From Nepenthes gracilis (lineage: Eukaryota; Streptophyta; Magnoliopsida; Caryophyllales; Nepenthaceae): 64,000 nt of DNA. The stretch is from contig BSYO01000008.1 in assembly GCA_033239525.1 (NCBI GenBank), forward strand, positions 15,236,830 through 15,300,829, read 5' to 3'. Under the pieces are notes generated by a model, which ran no database searches, had not been told where the DNA came from, and saw only the letters and a program-made list of their open reading frames with translations. Below are positions 46,300 through 58,640 of this stretch, piece after piece; positions within the stretch are counted from its first letter, which is position 1, and every line of letters begins with the position of its first letter. A program made the position numbers and the translations under genes.

Positions 46300-47620
46300 G
46301 GTTGTATTTAAAAATAAGATAATACAATTTGCGTACCATGGAAGTTTTTCTTAATATCCCGTTGCTTCATACAGTCCAACATTTTCATTTCTTTGATTTT
46401 TAAATGAGCCATAAAATTTGCTGTTCGATGACTCAGGGCATTCGCTACCTTGTTAGTCTTTCCCGATTGGTATTGAATCTCACAATCATAATCTTTAAGG
46501 AAATCCATCCATCTTCTCTATCTCATATTTATTTTTTTTTTTTTTGAGAAAATGAATATTTAACACATTTATGATCAAAATACATCAAAATTTTTTCTCT
46601 ATAAAGATAATATCTTCAAATGTTCAACGCAAAGATCATTGCTATCAAGTCAAGATCGTGCGTCAGTTAATTCTTATCATGCATCTTCAATTATCATGAT
46701 CCATATGCAATCACTTTCCCATACTGTATTAGGACACACCTTAGTCCAATCTTAGATCTATTATAATAGATCAGAAATCCTTCGAATCCTTTAGGAATCA
46801 TTAAAATCGGGGCTGTCATTAGACGGTCCTTCAATTCTAAAAAATTCTTTCCACTGTCCTCCATCTAATTAAATTTGACTTCCTTCCGAGTCAGTCAAGT
46901 CAGTGGCATAGTAATTCTGAAAACGATCTTCACAGATCTTCGATAATAACCTGTCATTCCCAAAAAGCTTTTGACTTCTCTCACCATTGATGGCCGAATT
47001 CAATTAATTACTGCTTCGACTTTCTTAGGATCAATTGAAATATCTCCTTTGGAGATAACTTTAACCAAAAATATGATTTCTTCAAGCAAAAACTCACATT
47101 TTTTTAGTTTGGCATTCAAACTCCTCTTCCGAAGCGTCTAAAGTACAATCCTTAGGTGTGATTCATATTCCTCGTAACTCTTCGAGTATATCAAAATATC
47201 ATCAATAAACACTATCACGAACATGTCAATATAGGATTGGAATACTCGATTCATCAAGTCCATGAAAGCTATAGGGGTGTTAGTCAATCTAAAGGTATAA
47301 CCAAAAACTCGTAATACCTATACCTTATTTAGAAAGTAGTCTTCATCACGTCTTTCTTCTTAGTCCTCAATTAATGATAACTCAAATGAAGATCAATCTT
47401 AGAAAATACTTAGGCTCCTTACAATTAGTTAAATAAGTCATAAATTCTTGGCAATGGGTATTTGTTTTTGATAGTGATCTTATTCAACTCTCAGTAGTCC
47501 ATATATAGGCACATAGTTTCATCCTTCTTGACAAATAGCACCGGAGCACCCCATGAAAATACAATTGAATGAAACCCTGCCCCAACAATTCTTACAATTG
47601 TTATTTCAATTCCTTAAATT
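46300..47620 (-). pseudogene. Del-2 reverse transcriptase and RNase H, broken
   Basis: Reverse transcriptase text starts near 47590 (GAPVLFVKKDETMCLYMDY), continues with KIDL and reaches the catalytic FIDD at 47209-47198 ([14 protein letters not shown]), which is intact. RNase H ends in the open piece 46508-46308 (MDFLKDYDCEIQYQSGKTNK, VANALSHRT), the standard chromovirus wording, followed by the start of the integrase zinc region. Many stops lie between these blocks. A T17-T18 run near 46532 interrupts the RNase H region. Confidence 0.8.
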
Positions 47621-48053
47621 CCAATGGTACTATTCTATAAGAAGTCTTTGATATAGGTACCACTCCAGGTATAGTCTCAATTTTAAATTCAATCTCTTGA
47701 TTTGGTAGTAGACCCAAACGATCTTCTGAAAAAATATCCCCAAATTCTCATACCACGGGTATATCCTTCTTCGAAACACTATGACTCCCAATTGTGATTA
47801 CGTAAACCAAATAGGTTTGACATCTACTCTTCATTAAATGGCAAACATGTGACTCTGAAATCAAATATGTTGATTGTTTTTATATTATTCCGTGAAAATA
47901 AAATGATTCACACCCTAAAATCGAAAAATGCTCCCTATTATAAAAACAATCTATACTAGTATAATAACTAGCTAACCAATCCATCCTTAAGATTTCATTA
48001 AAATCATGCATATCCAACAAAATCAAATTTACTCCTAATTCCAACCCATTGAG

Positions 48054-49150
48054 CTAAAAAATACATCTAGGATGCACAATATTTGTTACTAAGGAAGATC
48101 CCATAGGTGTTGACACTATTAATAAAAAATTTATAATCTTCCGGGATGACAATAAATAACGAACAAACTTAGAAAATATAAATAAATGCATTGACACCGA
48201 ATCTAAAAGCACATGTGCTAAAGTTTTAAAAATTGTGAGTCTGCCTTCAACCACCGCAAGCAATGCATCCGCATCTTGAGCCATCACCGCAAAAGATCTT
48301 CTTGAAGCACTTAACTTCCTAGCAATTTGTCTCAAGAAATGTGGGCAATTCGTGATCATACAGTCAAATTGTCCACAATTGAAGTATGCTCCCAAGACCT
48401 TATAATATGGTCTTCCTGCATGAGACTTTTCATGATGAGGGAATGCGGGCTTTGCTTGTTAAGGGCTCGGTGTACCATGGATTTCAGCTCCTATCTTTCC
48501 CTTGTCCATTGACTTTGACCTCATGTGGGATCCTTCTAATGCCAAACTCTAGCCTCCTCGATTGGCCGATTTCTTCTTGAAAAACTTCTCTCTTTCCAAC
48601 TCTTATTCAAATAGGAGATCATGGCTGAATACGTTTCCATAAGTCCTCAACTTCAGGGTCACAAGCTACCTCTAGGTAGCATCATTCAAGTCTTGTAAAA
48701 GTTTTCTTGCCCTCCTCACCTCATCATGGATAATGTGAGGGGCATAGCGGGACAACTTAATAAATTTGACATCATATTCTGCCACAATTTAGTTCCCTTA
48801 TAGCAGATGGGCAAATTCATTCTCCTTCTATTTCCTCATATTCATCAAGAAATACTTATCTATGAAAATTTCATTAAATATATCCCAGGAAATCTGCTTG
48901 TTTTTCAAAAGACATATTTCTTTATTAACCACCAATGGTCAGTCTCTCCTTCAAACTTGTATGAGGCAAAAAATGACCTTGCCCTTCTCCAGATAGCAAA
49001 TAACTTCAAATACTTTCTTGATTTGTCAAATCTAAATCTCTACCTTTGTAAGGTCTGGGTAACCCATAAATTCTGTCACCCTCTCTTTGGTGAATCAATT
49101 GTATTTAGTTGCCATTGGATTAACAGTCGTCGATTCTAGGTTTTGAGATC
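48054..49150 (-). pseudogene. Del-2 gag and protease, broken
   Basis: The open piece 48395-48054 contains a zinc knuckle (YFNCGQFDCMITNC). The first Cys is Tyr/Phe-shifted and the His ligand is Cys, so metal binding is doubtful. A Ser/Arg linker and the protease region follow (HVLLDSVSMHLFI, where DSG or DTG would be expected at the active site). Upstream gag text to about 49150 is in several frames. Confidence 0.72.
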
Positions 49151-49330
49151 CTCAAGCCATGGACTCCATCTCGTTTGCCATCCTGGCCATTATGGCTAAA
49201 TATTCCTCATGCTGGTTGAGGCAAGAACTGGGTCCAATTCCACCTTGTCCCAATGATATTTGCAATCTTATCACAAAATATTTAACTAAATTAGATCCTC
49301 AAACCAAATAAGATATTCTCCTTATGATTT

Positions 49331-49343
49331 CTCTGATATCACT
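49331..49343 (-). other. Primer binding site, Del-2
   Basis: The minus strand reads GTGATATCAGAG, close to TGGTATCAGAG, about five bases inside the 5' LTR end. Confidence 0.75.
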
Positions 49344-49348
49344 TTAAC

Positions 49349-51372
49349 TATTATGTCCCAGTACCCAATTGCTTTATAATAATTAATGCAATCATTCTAT
49401 TTATAAATAATAAGTCTAAATTATCGTAGGACGTGAGCTTTATATCAATATCACAACAGACCCAAATATAAATAAGTCTAACATAGGATCCAAATAATAC
49501 CACACCTAAAAGTGGCTCCAAAACACTAACTATATCAGGGCGTCAAAACATAAGTAACGAGACATGTCTAATAATATAAATCAAAGTTAATATATCTATA
49601 ATATCGTATTACCTTATATACAAACCCAATATCTAGAAAATATAATATTAAACTACTATTCGGAAGTTAGATATTGCATCATATTCTAATGAAATCCTAA
49701 ACTAATTTCTTTTTAAATTTGCTCTTTCTTTAAGATCCTCATATGCAAGCGTCTGAACCTGTTAATCTAAAGGGGTTAGCAAAAATAAAAGTAAGAGTGA
49801 GTTAAAAACTCAATAAGGCATATAAATTTATAATTAAATATACAAATTACATAAAAAAAAATGCTAGAATGAGCAATGATTCAAATTCAAATAAAACGTC
49901 AAAATTTTTCATGACAAATATGTAAAGCTTTTTAAATTCCTTTTTCTATTCTAAATCAAATTGTACCATAAAATTTATGTTCAATTATGTAATCGTTTAG
50001 GGATAAAGGGTTAACGGGGCCTTATTGATTAAAGGAGTGGATAATCGAAACTCAAATTATATTTATTTTTACACAACGAAAGGTCTTACATTATTATCCA
50101 AGACCTGTAATTGGGTTGTCATATATATAATCCTATAAATAAGGTCAAATGCTATTTTTTTTTTACAGATGATTGGTTTAAACCTTAATTACCATTATAA
50201 TAAATTAAGGTATGTTATAATAAACCATCACAGAATTTATTAAAATGGTCCAATATTTAAAACAAATGAAGACTCTACATAATTTTATAAAATTTTTATT
50301 TTTCATTAATCCGGAGAAAATATTCTTACATCTTTAACAATTTGTAAAATTTTCCTTAAAATTTCATTAATTTCTTTACATGTATTGTATGAGATTTGTG
50401 TAGAAACTTATACATACTTATTTTAAAATATGAAAGGTTAAATTATAAGGTTTTTAAACATATGCAGTTATTCTTGACAAGTTCGTAAAGAAAATCAACA
50501 ATTCATCTCCATAAGCAAACATGCAAGGCAAATATTAGAACATACAAATCATATATTTATCAAATTTAAACATATGAAATATTATGTATGAATTTAAAGT
50601 ATAGGAGAATCATTTAACAATGAATTCAACACATACATGTCAGAAAATTATAAGAAAATAACTTATAACCCAAAGTATACGACTAAGGATATGATTTTCA
50701 TAAAAATTATAAAGAATGGGTGTGAGAGTTCATACATATGAAGTACCATCATTTTATTAATATAAATATATCATGTATGAATATTTAAAAGAATAAATAT
50801 TCTAAAAAGTGAAAGAAATCAGTAACAAAAGAAGGCTTAGGATGGACTTACCTTAGTTCCAAATTATCAAAATATTATTTGGATTCACTTGAATTTGACT
50901 TCTTTAATTTCATCTCTCTTTCTTTCTCTTCTTATATTCTCATTCTCCCTCATCTCTCAAAATCTTATAAAAAATGACTAAAAATTAGTTGGATACGATA
51001 TATATATATATAGCAGACTAGTACACAAGTGCTTGTCGAGCACTTGCCAGGCTCCATAACCAAACTCAATGGTACACGAGCACTGTTCACAAATGTGTTA
51101 GGCACTGACATTTTGCCTCAGCACGCTTGAATATCCTTCTGGCGTATATCAAGTATGAATATACTGAAAAGTAGGCTCAAACTCTACTTGGGTAATAGTT
51201 AGGTGCAACTTCCTTGCCCAGAACATGTATGAATGTGCGCCAAGTACCGATCAAGCATCCTTTAATTTGATGTGATCTAATTTAAAATTGATTTTGACCT
51301 AATTTTCCTTCTCCTTTGATCTCAACTTAATTAATCATGATTTAATTTAAAATTTAGAATGCAAATCTTACA
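49349..51372 (-). repeat. Del-2 5' LTR
   Basis: 2024 bp, the more complete of the two copies. A pyrimidine-rich tract at 50915-50960 is shared with 44490-44545 of the other LTR. Confidence 0.83.
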
Positions 51373-51605
51373 ATATCAATGGCACTATCTATGAGAAACG
51401 TAATCCAGTAACTAGTTCTCCAACTAAACAAAATCCAAAAAAATCTACTAACTCACAATTTTTGACAAAACGAGTTAATAAGGTAAACAAAATGGCAAAT
51501 GGACAGTCGCTCTAACTAAAGAAGGATATCTCCTCTTGTAGTGTCCTCTTGGAGAAAGTAGCCAAAAAAAATACTCATCCGTCAATAGCTCTGGACATTG
51601 GAGCT
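51373..51605 (+). pseudogene. Start of a second Tat internal region, truncated
   Basis: The text (AATGGCACTATCTATGAG, later GGAGAAAGTAGCCAA and CATTGGAG) aligns with 31657-31900 of Tat A, that is, primer site and gag leader. Similarity fades near 51605, after which nothing of gag or pol can be seen. Confidence 0.7.
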
Positions 51606-54064
51606 TTGAAGAAAATACTACAAAAATTTTAAAAGATTTAAAAACATATATAGAAAAGTACAAAAAAATATCTAGATTATTGTTCTATCTTAGAAAGTAT
51701 AAATCAACCGATTTCTCTTGGCGTTTGAAATGTAATTATGACATGCAAGTGCTTTTCTGCGGCTTACTATTCTTGCTGTGTCTTATTTTGACTGCTTAAT
51801 ATGCTTATCCCTTTACTGAGGAAAAAATTTTCCATATAAGAGGACAATAATAATATATGGTGTTAAAATAATTAATACAGAAATAAATGTTATCCTTGCA
51901 GTCAAATTAAATATTAATTTATAACTCAGTGCGCTATCTTTACATCATAAACATTATTAATCTAATAAATATTGAGTTTTTAAGTCATTTCTTTGAGAGT
52001 CTAGTACTTAATCGATGAGCTAAATGCATGGTGTTCGTGCGGGGCATGCTTGAGATGAATTGTCAAGCAATGATTGTGCAATGTTCATATAATGTTACTC
52101 AAGTGATGGAGTTCACTAAAAGTTCGCACGAAATTTATGCGAGATATATTCAAGCAAATATCATTTGAAACGAATGGGAAACATTTGCCCCTAATAGGTG
52201 CATAATAGGCACCGTGCACATTTGCGATAGAATAAGGGCGTCTGATATGTGTTCGAAGGATACTTGTATGCCAATTCCAATAAGTCCTGTGACTAAATAA
52301 CGCCTGAAGAGTACATGTGCATGGTTTGTTTAAAGAGATCTCGCCTGATAGATACGTGCTTGTGTGTTGACACTTGTATAAAATATTTTGATGTGTTTTA
52401 AGGGCAAATTTGAGAGTATTTTCAATATAATGGCATTGCATGAAAGAGAGGGCAAGGAGAAAAGAAAGTGAATGAAGATTTTTAGTATCTAATTTAATTT
52501 TAATTCTTCATCAAATTTAGATATGTTGTTTTTGTATTGATTATAAGATATATATTATCAAATGATTACTCTTATTCTCATACTATTTTTTTTTTTATTG
52601 TAGGTCATATTGTATGTTGATTGAATTTTATTCAACTACAATTCACTTAGGTTATCGTAAAATGGTTTTTGGATAGAGTAATATTTATAACATGTCACTT
52701 TTACAGTGAATATTATCATATAATTTTTTTTTATTGAAATTTTTTTTTTTACATTAGATATTATTATATAATTTTGTTTAGTTAATTATATATATTTCCA
52801 GTATTTAAGTATTTAGTGGTTGACTATTTATAAAAAATTTTAATTTATTTCTATTGTATTAATTTGTAAGCTAGTTTTGGTGAATCCCATCCAAAATTTT
52901 CGGTAGATTGCATTTCAATTAGGTAGAATGGCACATCAACATAATTGGAAAGAGATTCAAAAGATAATGAATGCCCCTCCTTTAAGCCAAACACACACAA
53001 GAGACAACAAATAACCTAAAAAATAAAGAAAAGAAAACAGTATAATTTCAACAACCAAAAGTGAAAAACTCGTTACAAGACAATTTAACTTTATTTGCAA
53101 TTTTTTAGGTAAATAAAATACTCTTATACTCATATAATTTTAATAATTAAGATCTGTTCTTACAATATAACATATTAAAATTAAAATAACACGTCAAACT
53201 AAAGCTATTTCAATCACTTTTATTGATCGATCTCAACCATTATAAATTGATAAAAATATTTAATGATAATAAAAACAAAAAGTTTTGTCACAGTTGCTTG
53301 TATTTTAATGTTCGCCTAATCTGGGATTTAGTTCGTCGTTGTTTGAGTAAGATGGGTCATAGGGAGATGATAGTGAGAGAGTAGCCTAATGATGTGCAGA
53401 TAGACATTGGACAAAGTTTGACAAATTGGGATGCCTTTTCCGTTAGTGATTGCTACAATATACCTACTTCCAAGTTATGATGGGGTTGTGCTCCTCACAT
53501 ATTATTCCTTGGAATAATATTATTTATATTTATTTATATTAAAATTATTATTTTTAATATAAATAAAGAAATAAGAGGGAGAGAAAATTAAAATAGAATA
53601 AGACCCACGTTTGTTTATAATAATTTTAATATAAATAAATATATAATTATATGTATAAATAATGTTTTTTATTGATTAATATGGCTGGTCATGCTGAATA
53701 AATTTAGACGGCTGAGTTTTAAATCCACAGTTAATAACTTAAAAATTATCACTATTCACTGATAAGATTTATGGTTGTTTTCTAACCTACGATAGAAAAA
53801 ATTGACCATTTTCTCGTTTTTAAAATTTAACATTTCTTAAAGTGCTTTTGTGAAAACTACTTCCTTTCTTTGAAGATATCTTTGAAAATAATTTAACAAA
53901 TAAAAATGACCGCGACTTATGCTTGAACTTCTTTTTTTATTTTTCTTTTTGTGTATAATTTTTATACATGTAATAGACATAAAATTTTTAAAAAAATTTA
54001 AAATCATTTTTTTCTATTTTTAGGTAATATTAGTGTATCAATTTTAATTTTCTATGTTTATTAA
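51606..54064. other. AT-rich gene-free stretch
   Basis: No supported coding region. An open minus-strand frame of 118 codons at 52441-52085 has no recognisable motif. Long T- and A-runs are frequent. A palindromic MITE-like unit lies at 53526-53642 (own entry). Confidence 0.5.
53526..53642. repeat. MITE-like unit with perfect 25-bp inverted repeats
   Basis: The arms 53526-53550 and 53618-53642 are exact reverse complements (ATATTTATTTATATTAAAAT...). A third partial copy of the arm, 16 bases, lies at 53552-53567 and forms a tight hairpin with the left arm. The arms are pure A/T, so a chance or slippage origin is possible, although 25 exact bases is long. Confidence 0.5.
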
Positions 54065-54069
54065 GAATG

Positions 54070-55054
54070 TGATTGGGATGCCAGTAACGGGTTGGCCCAC
54101 AAAGGAGGAAACGGCCCAAATTCTGAGTGACCCATTTCTCCCCATTAATCAGACGAAAAGTAAGTGGGCAAACAGAGATCCAAGATCCGGACGACCCATC
54201 ATAGCTTAGGAAAGTCAACGCTTTCGTTGACCGGAGAAGCGGCCAATAGACCAGTTGAGGCCCAGGATTCACACGGCTCAAGCCTAAATTGGCCCACGTG
54301 CCCATCTTCGAGCCACAACGATCGTCTACCCTAATTTTTTGCATCTCCAAATAAGGCAAGTTTCACTGTAACGGTTACCTCTAGAATCAAAACACATCTC
54401 GAGAGGAAGGTACCAGAATCCATATACGGTCTGCTGAAAATCCTAACAGTTATAAAACACAAAAGGAAAGATATCAGTCTCTTTGACCGTTACAATCAGA
54501 AAGGCACTCATATCTATATAGGAAAGGCAACGATCTCCAATAAAACGCGAGCATCAAGCCCCTCTATATAAAGAAAGTAGCACAGGGCAATGACTATTAA
54601 ATGTCATGGAAGCTCTTTTCAAAGACACGCTTTCAATCACTCCTTCTCTTGCCCATAAAAGCTCTCAAACAATTACAAAGCACTCAAAAGCTCTCAGATA
54701 CTCGAGCATCCCAACGCTCATTCTCTCCATTACTAGTTCCCAACAAACTCAATACTTAGAGAATCCATTCCTCACGAGCCATAATAACGAAGCCACTCTC
54801 TCTACGAGTGCACTCTCCCACTTGTAAACACACTCCCTGCATTTATTTTTGCATCCCTTGCATCCACCTTTTATTTTCAAAAGGCCAATTATAGATTTGA
54901 GCGTCGGAGTATTTTCGATGGAATCAAATCCAGTCGTCGCTTGACCTCTTGTTTGAAATTGTGGTGTGCAGGACCCAAAACTCAACAAACGGAGTCTGAA
55001 ACCCAATGAACTACTTGACCCGAATCTATTCAAGTTTGGATCCAGGACGCATCA
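54070..55054 (+). repeat. Tat C 5' LTR
   Basis: 985 bp, begins TGATTGGGATG, ends GACGCATCA. A TATA box TATATAAAG lies at 54565-54573. Confidence 0.92.
54565..54573 (+). promoter_or_regulatory. TATA box of the Tat C 5' LTR
   Basis: TATATAAAG within CCCCTCTATATAAAG. The aligned place in the 3' LTR reads CTACACAAG and has lost it, while that LTR has GGCTATAAAAGG about 35 bases further on (62171). Confidence 0.6.
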
Positions 55055-55068
55055 TTGGCACCATCTGT
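55055..55068 (+). other. Primer-site junction of Tat C
   Basis: TTGGCACCATCTGT directly after the LTR end GCATCA. Confidence 0.8.
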
Positions 55069-55143
55069 AAAAAGCTAATGAAAAGCCAATCACTTTCATC
55101 TTCACAACCGCTCTCATCTTCAAAGTTTGTCCCATCAATTAAA

Positions 55144-56760
55144 ATGGTAAACACCAGAGTCTAAGTTAGCGTTCCCGCTAGAGATGCTGCCTCCCTTGAC
55201 CAGGATCACTCTGTTGGTAACTTGGTCGGAGGGGCACCCATACCCATTTTTTAAAATTTGGCAAATCAGATGAGTAATACGACCAAAATGCTCTAAATAC
55301 TCTACACCTACCAGAGCAAGAAGAAGCAGAGGGCTTCGCCCTCCTTAGTTTCCATTCCAACCTCTAGGAGAGGAGGCCAGATGAAGAAAAAGCCGGCCAA
55401 GAGAGCTGCGAGGTCGGACAACTCTCATGCTCCAGAGGCCTCCAACGCCCAGAGTCGTCTAAGGTTTAAGGGGTGCTTAGGCCGTGGGACTCCGGATGAG
55501 AGCTTAAAGAGGAGGTATCCTCAATACTCCCAAGAAGAGCCAAGGCCTCAGGCTCAAGAGGGAGCTTCCAAGATCGTCAGATGCATCAACGGCAGTAGCC
55601 GGCTAGCTACACGCTGCACTGCTGAAAGAATGGAGTTGAGGACATACTTTAACTCCAAGAGATTTGGAAACGCCTCCCGAGTGGAGGTAAAAGTCAAGAA
55701 GATTTGCAACCATGTGTTCAAAGATGATGACAAACACACCGCTGATCTTGAGAGATCTCCCTTCACTGCTGAGATCTCAAACCGTCTATTGTCGGCCAAG
55801 TTCAAAATGCCATCACTGGATTCTTATGACGGGAGCACTAATCCTATGAATCACCTGGATCACTTTTGCACCCATTTAGGTCTCCAGGGCTTGAGGATTC
55901 AATAATGTGTCGGTGCTTCTCTCTCACTTTGAAGGAAGACACCTAGATCTGGATTCACCGGCTTCCATCAAACTCAATTCTGAGCTTCTGTGGGCTCACT
56001 GATCTCTTCCTGGCTCAGTATGCTTCCAGCCGCTGGGAAGAGAAATAGTCGTAGCATCTCTCCCACATCAAGCAGAGATAGGAAGAAAACCCGAAGACGT
56101 TTCTGGAGTGCTTTGCAGCAGAGGCCAGAAGGATTCCCAGGCTCACCGAGGAGATAAAACTTGACAGTTTCATCTCTATCTTGACGCACGGCGGCTTCTT
56201 CAGACACTTGGCCAACAAGAACCCACAGATCTTCCGAGAAGTAGAGTCCATCACTAGGGCCTACGCAACCGCCGAAGAGGCCAATGAGACGAAGTGTCTT
56301 GAGAGGACCAACCAACCTCGATCTTTTCCAGCCGAGGAAAAGAGGAAGAACGGTGGCAGCAATAATCCCCGTCGAAAGTAGCATAGGACCGTAAGGAGTA
56401 CAGGCCGACCAACCTAACTCCTTTGACCAACACACAGTCCAATGTCTTCATATAGATGCGTAGGGAGAAGTTTCTGAAGTAGCGAAAGCCATTAAAGAAC
56501 ACAGAGGGAGGAAATTCAGCTAAATATTGCGATTTTCATCGATCTCTAAGACACACCACAGAGTAATGCAAGACCCTTGAATCGGAGATCGATGAGCTTA
56601 TTCGGAGGGGCCATCTCACTAGGTTCGTAAGGAACCCTAGGCAGAGTTCCGGCATCTTAGGCGGGGAAGGACCAGATTTGTCCCAGCCACAAAACCAGGT
56701 CACGACTAAAGTGGTCATCATAATCATGACTCAGCCGGCTAAGACCCAAGCAAATCACAA
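55144..56760 (+). pseudogene. Tat C gag, broken
   Basis: The start MVNTRV at 55144 is the usual Tat gag start and is in frame with the open stretch 55381-55905, but stops at 55162, near 55252 and near 55290 intervene. The open part ends with SPFTAEISNRLLSAKFKMPS and LDSYDGSTNPMNHLDHF, the conserved start of the retrotransposon gag core. After a TAA at 55903 the text goes on in another frame (ITRAYATAEEANETKCLE near 56250). The Tat-type zinc-like motif lies at about 56525-56580 (KYCDFHRSLRHTTE, a stop, then the last Cys), followed by EIDELIRRGHLTRFVR. A particle-forming product is not possible. Confidence 0.85.
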
Positions 56761-56779
56761 GGAGTAATAAGTTGGGTAG

Positions 56780-58640
56780 AAGAAGCAGAGAGTGGAAGAG
56801 AATGTCATTAGCTTTAGTGATAGTGACATGGATCATGTAATTTCCCTATACGCTGATCCTCTTATTATATCTACACTCGTTTCAAATGGTACCATAGATT
56901 ACTAACTGAAACGAGTTTTCTTTGATAATAAAACTCAAAGGATTTGCTTTATCTCGATACCTTCTTTAAACTCAGATTTAAAAAGAATCAACTGAAATCT
57001 ATCGAAGGGCCACTGTATGGCTTAGACAACGAGTCTATCGTTGTCCAAGGAATAATATAGTTGGAGGTCACCCTAGGCACGTACCTCAGAATGGTGAGTC
57101 ATACACTCACATTCCTGATCGTTGACCTATTTTTCGTATACTGCGCTGTCTTAGGCCGACCGTGCCTAGCAGCATTTGGAGTCATCACCTCAATACGCAT
57201 TTAAAAATAAAGTTTCTAACAGCAAGAGGTATCGGTGAAGTGCTAGGTGAACAAGTAACTGGGCGAACATGTTACATGTCTCATATTGCACCAGGCGGTG
57301 ATGTAAGGCTCGTAGGAAAACTGGACCATTGAGACGAAGAAACCTTGCAGTAGGCACAGCTCAGTGAGGCAACTGACCTAGTTCCATTGAATCCGGAGAA
57401 CCCAAAGAAGTGTGTGCACATTGAAGGCTCACTCGCTAGACCCTCGCGTGATGAGCTGATAGCGTTCTTGAGACAGAACGCTGATATCTTCGCGTGAACA
57501 CCCGCTGACATTCTTGGAATTTTGGCTGGAGTAATGGTCCATAAGTTTGGCCTCAATCTCAGCCGTAAGTCTATCAAGCAGAAGTGGAGGAACCACTTCG
57601 TGGAGAAACTCTTAGCCATCCGGAAAGAGGTAAAGAAGTTTCTAGACACTGGCTTCATCAGAGAAGTCTAATACTCGGATTGACTCTCCAACATCATTAT
57701 GGTAAAAAAAGCAGTGGAAAATGTCGGATATACGTCAACTTCACTAGCATCAATAAAGCCTGCCCAAAAGACAGCTTCCTTGTACCCAGGATCAACTTGT
57801 CGGTAGACTCGACTTCTAGACACAAGCTGTTGAGTTTCATGAATGTATACTCAGGTTACAACCAGATTTGAATGAGTTAAAAAAATGACAAGCATACCTC
57901 GTTCATAGTCGACCAAGGTACCTACTGCTATAGGGTCATGCTTTTCAATTTAAAGAACGCAGGTGCCACTTATTGAAAGCTCGTGTATAAGATATTCGAG
58001 AAGTAGATCGGCCGCAATATGGAAGTGTACGTCGACAATATGCTCGTCAGGAGTAAGGCACCAGTGACCATATTAACGATTTGACTGAATCTTTCAACGT
58101 ACTCGGCACACACCAAATGAAGTTAAACCCTTCAAAGTGTATCTTCGGAGTGTCCTCGGAAAAGTTCCTGGGTTTCATCATCTCTCAACGAAGGATCAAA
58201 ACAAACCTAGAGAAAATCAAAATCCTCATGGACATGTCTCCGCCATGGAGCGTCAACGATGTCTAGAGGCTAACCGAACGACTGGTAGACTGTCCTGCTT
58301 CTTGACAAAGTCAGGGGATAAGTATCAGCCTTTCTTCAAGGCTCTATGGGGGACTAAAGCAAATTGTTTCCAGTGGATTGCGGAGTGCCAGGCAGCCTTC
58401 GATGAGTTGAAACAGTACTCGGCCAATCCACCGTTACTGACGTCACCCAGAGACGGAGAAGAGCTGTACCTCTACTTGGCAGTATTAGAGGTGACTCTCA
58501 ACTTTGCTCTCATACGCCAGGACTTTGACTCTCAACAGCCCGTCTACTATGTGAGCAAGACGTTAACCGACGCAGAAACGTGCTACCCGTGCGCTGTGAA
58601 ACTTTCTTTGGCACTTGTCTTCTCAACCTAGAAGTTGAGA
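56780..58640 (+). pseudogene. Tat C pol, protease, reverse transcriptase and RNase H part
   Basis: Protease text lies at about 56840-57190 (DPLIISTLVSNG, GRPCLAAFGVITS). The active-site DNGSS block is shifted. Reverse transcriptase starts near 57440 (RQNADIFA) and reaches KEVKKFLDTGFIREV at 57660, a stop, then MVKKAVENV. The catalytic site at about 58018-58045 reads MEVYVDNMLV, so the second Asp of YVDD is Asn. Then come CIFGVSSEKFLGFIISQR at 58138-58191, a frameshift near 58260, and the first RNase H block 58390-58630 (FDELKQYSANPPLLTSPRDG, YYVSKTLTDAETCY). Confidence 0.86.

Larger units (their letters stand above)
41154..51372 (-). mobile_element. Del/Tekay-type Ty3/gypsy element (Del-2), minus strand, with a nested solo LTR
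   Basis: On the minus strand the 5' LTR is 51372-49349 and the 3' LTR 44943-41154. Between them lie primer site, gag, protease, reverse transcriptase, RNase H, integrase and polypurine tract in gypsy order. LTR start is TGTAAGATTTGCATT. The flanking pentamers GCATC (41149-41153) and ATATC (51373-51377) fit one target duplication with two transitions. The element landed exactly at a Tat LTR/primer-site junction. The 3' LTR is split by a solo LTR from a different Del subfamily. Confidence 0.86.

Noticed and set aside
46527..46550. Retroposed poly-A tail on the minus strand (T-run)
   Set aside because: It lies inside the Del-2 RNase H region with element text continuing on both sides, so simple slippage is more likely.
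55974..56435. Minus-strand frame of 153 codons
   Set aside because: Antisense to the Tat C gag. No recognisable motif, and the plus strand explains the region.
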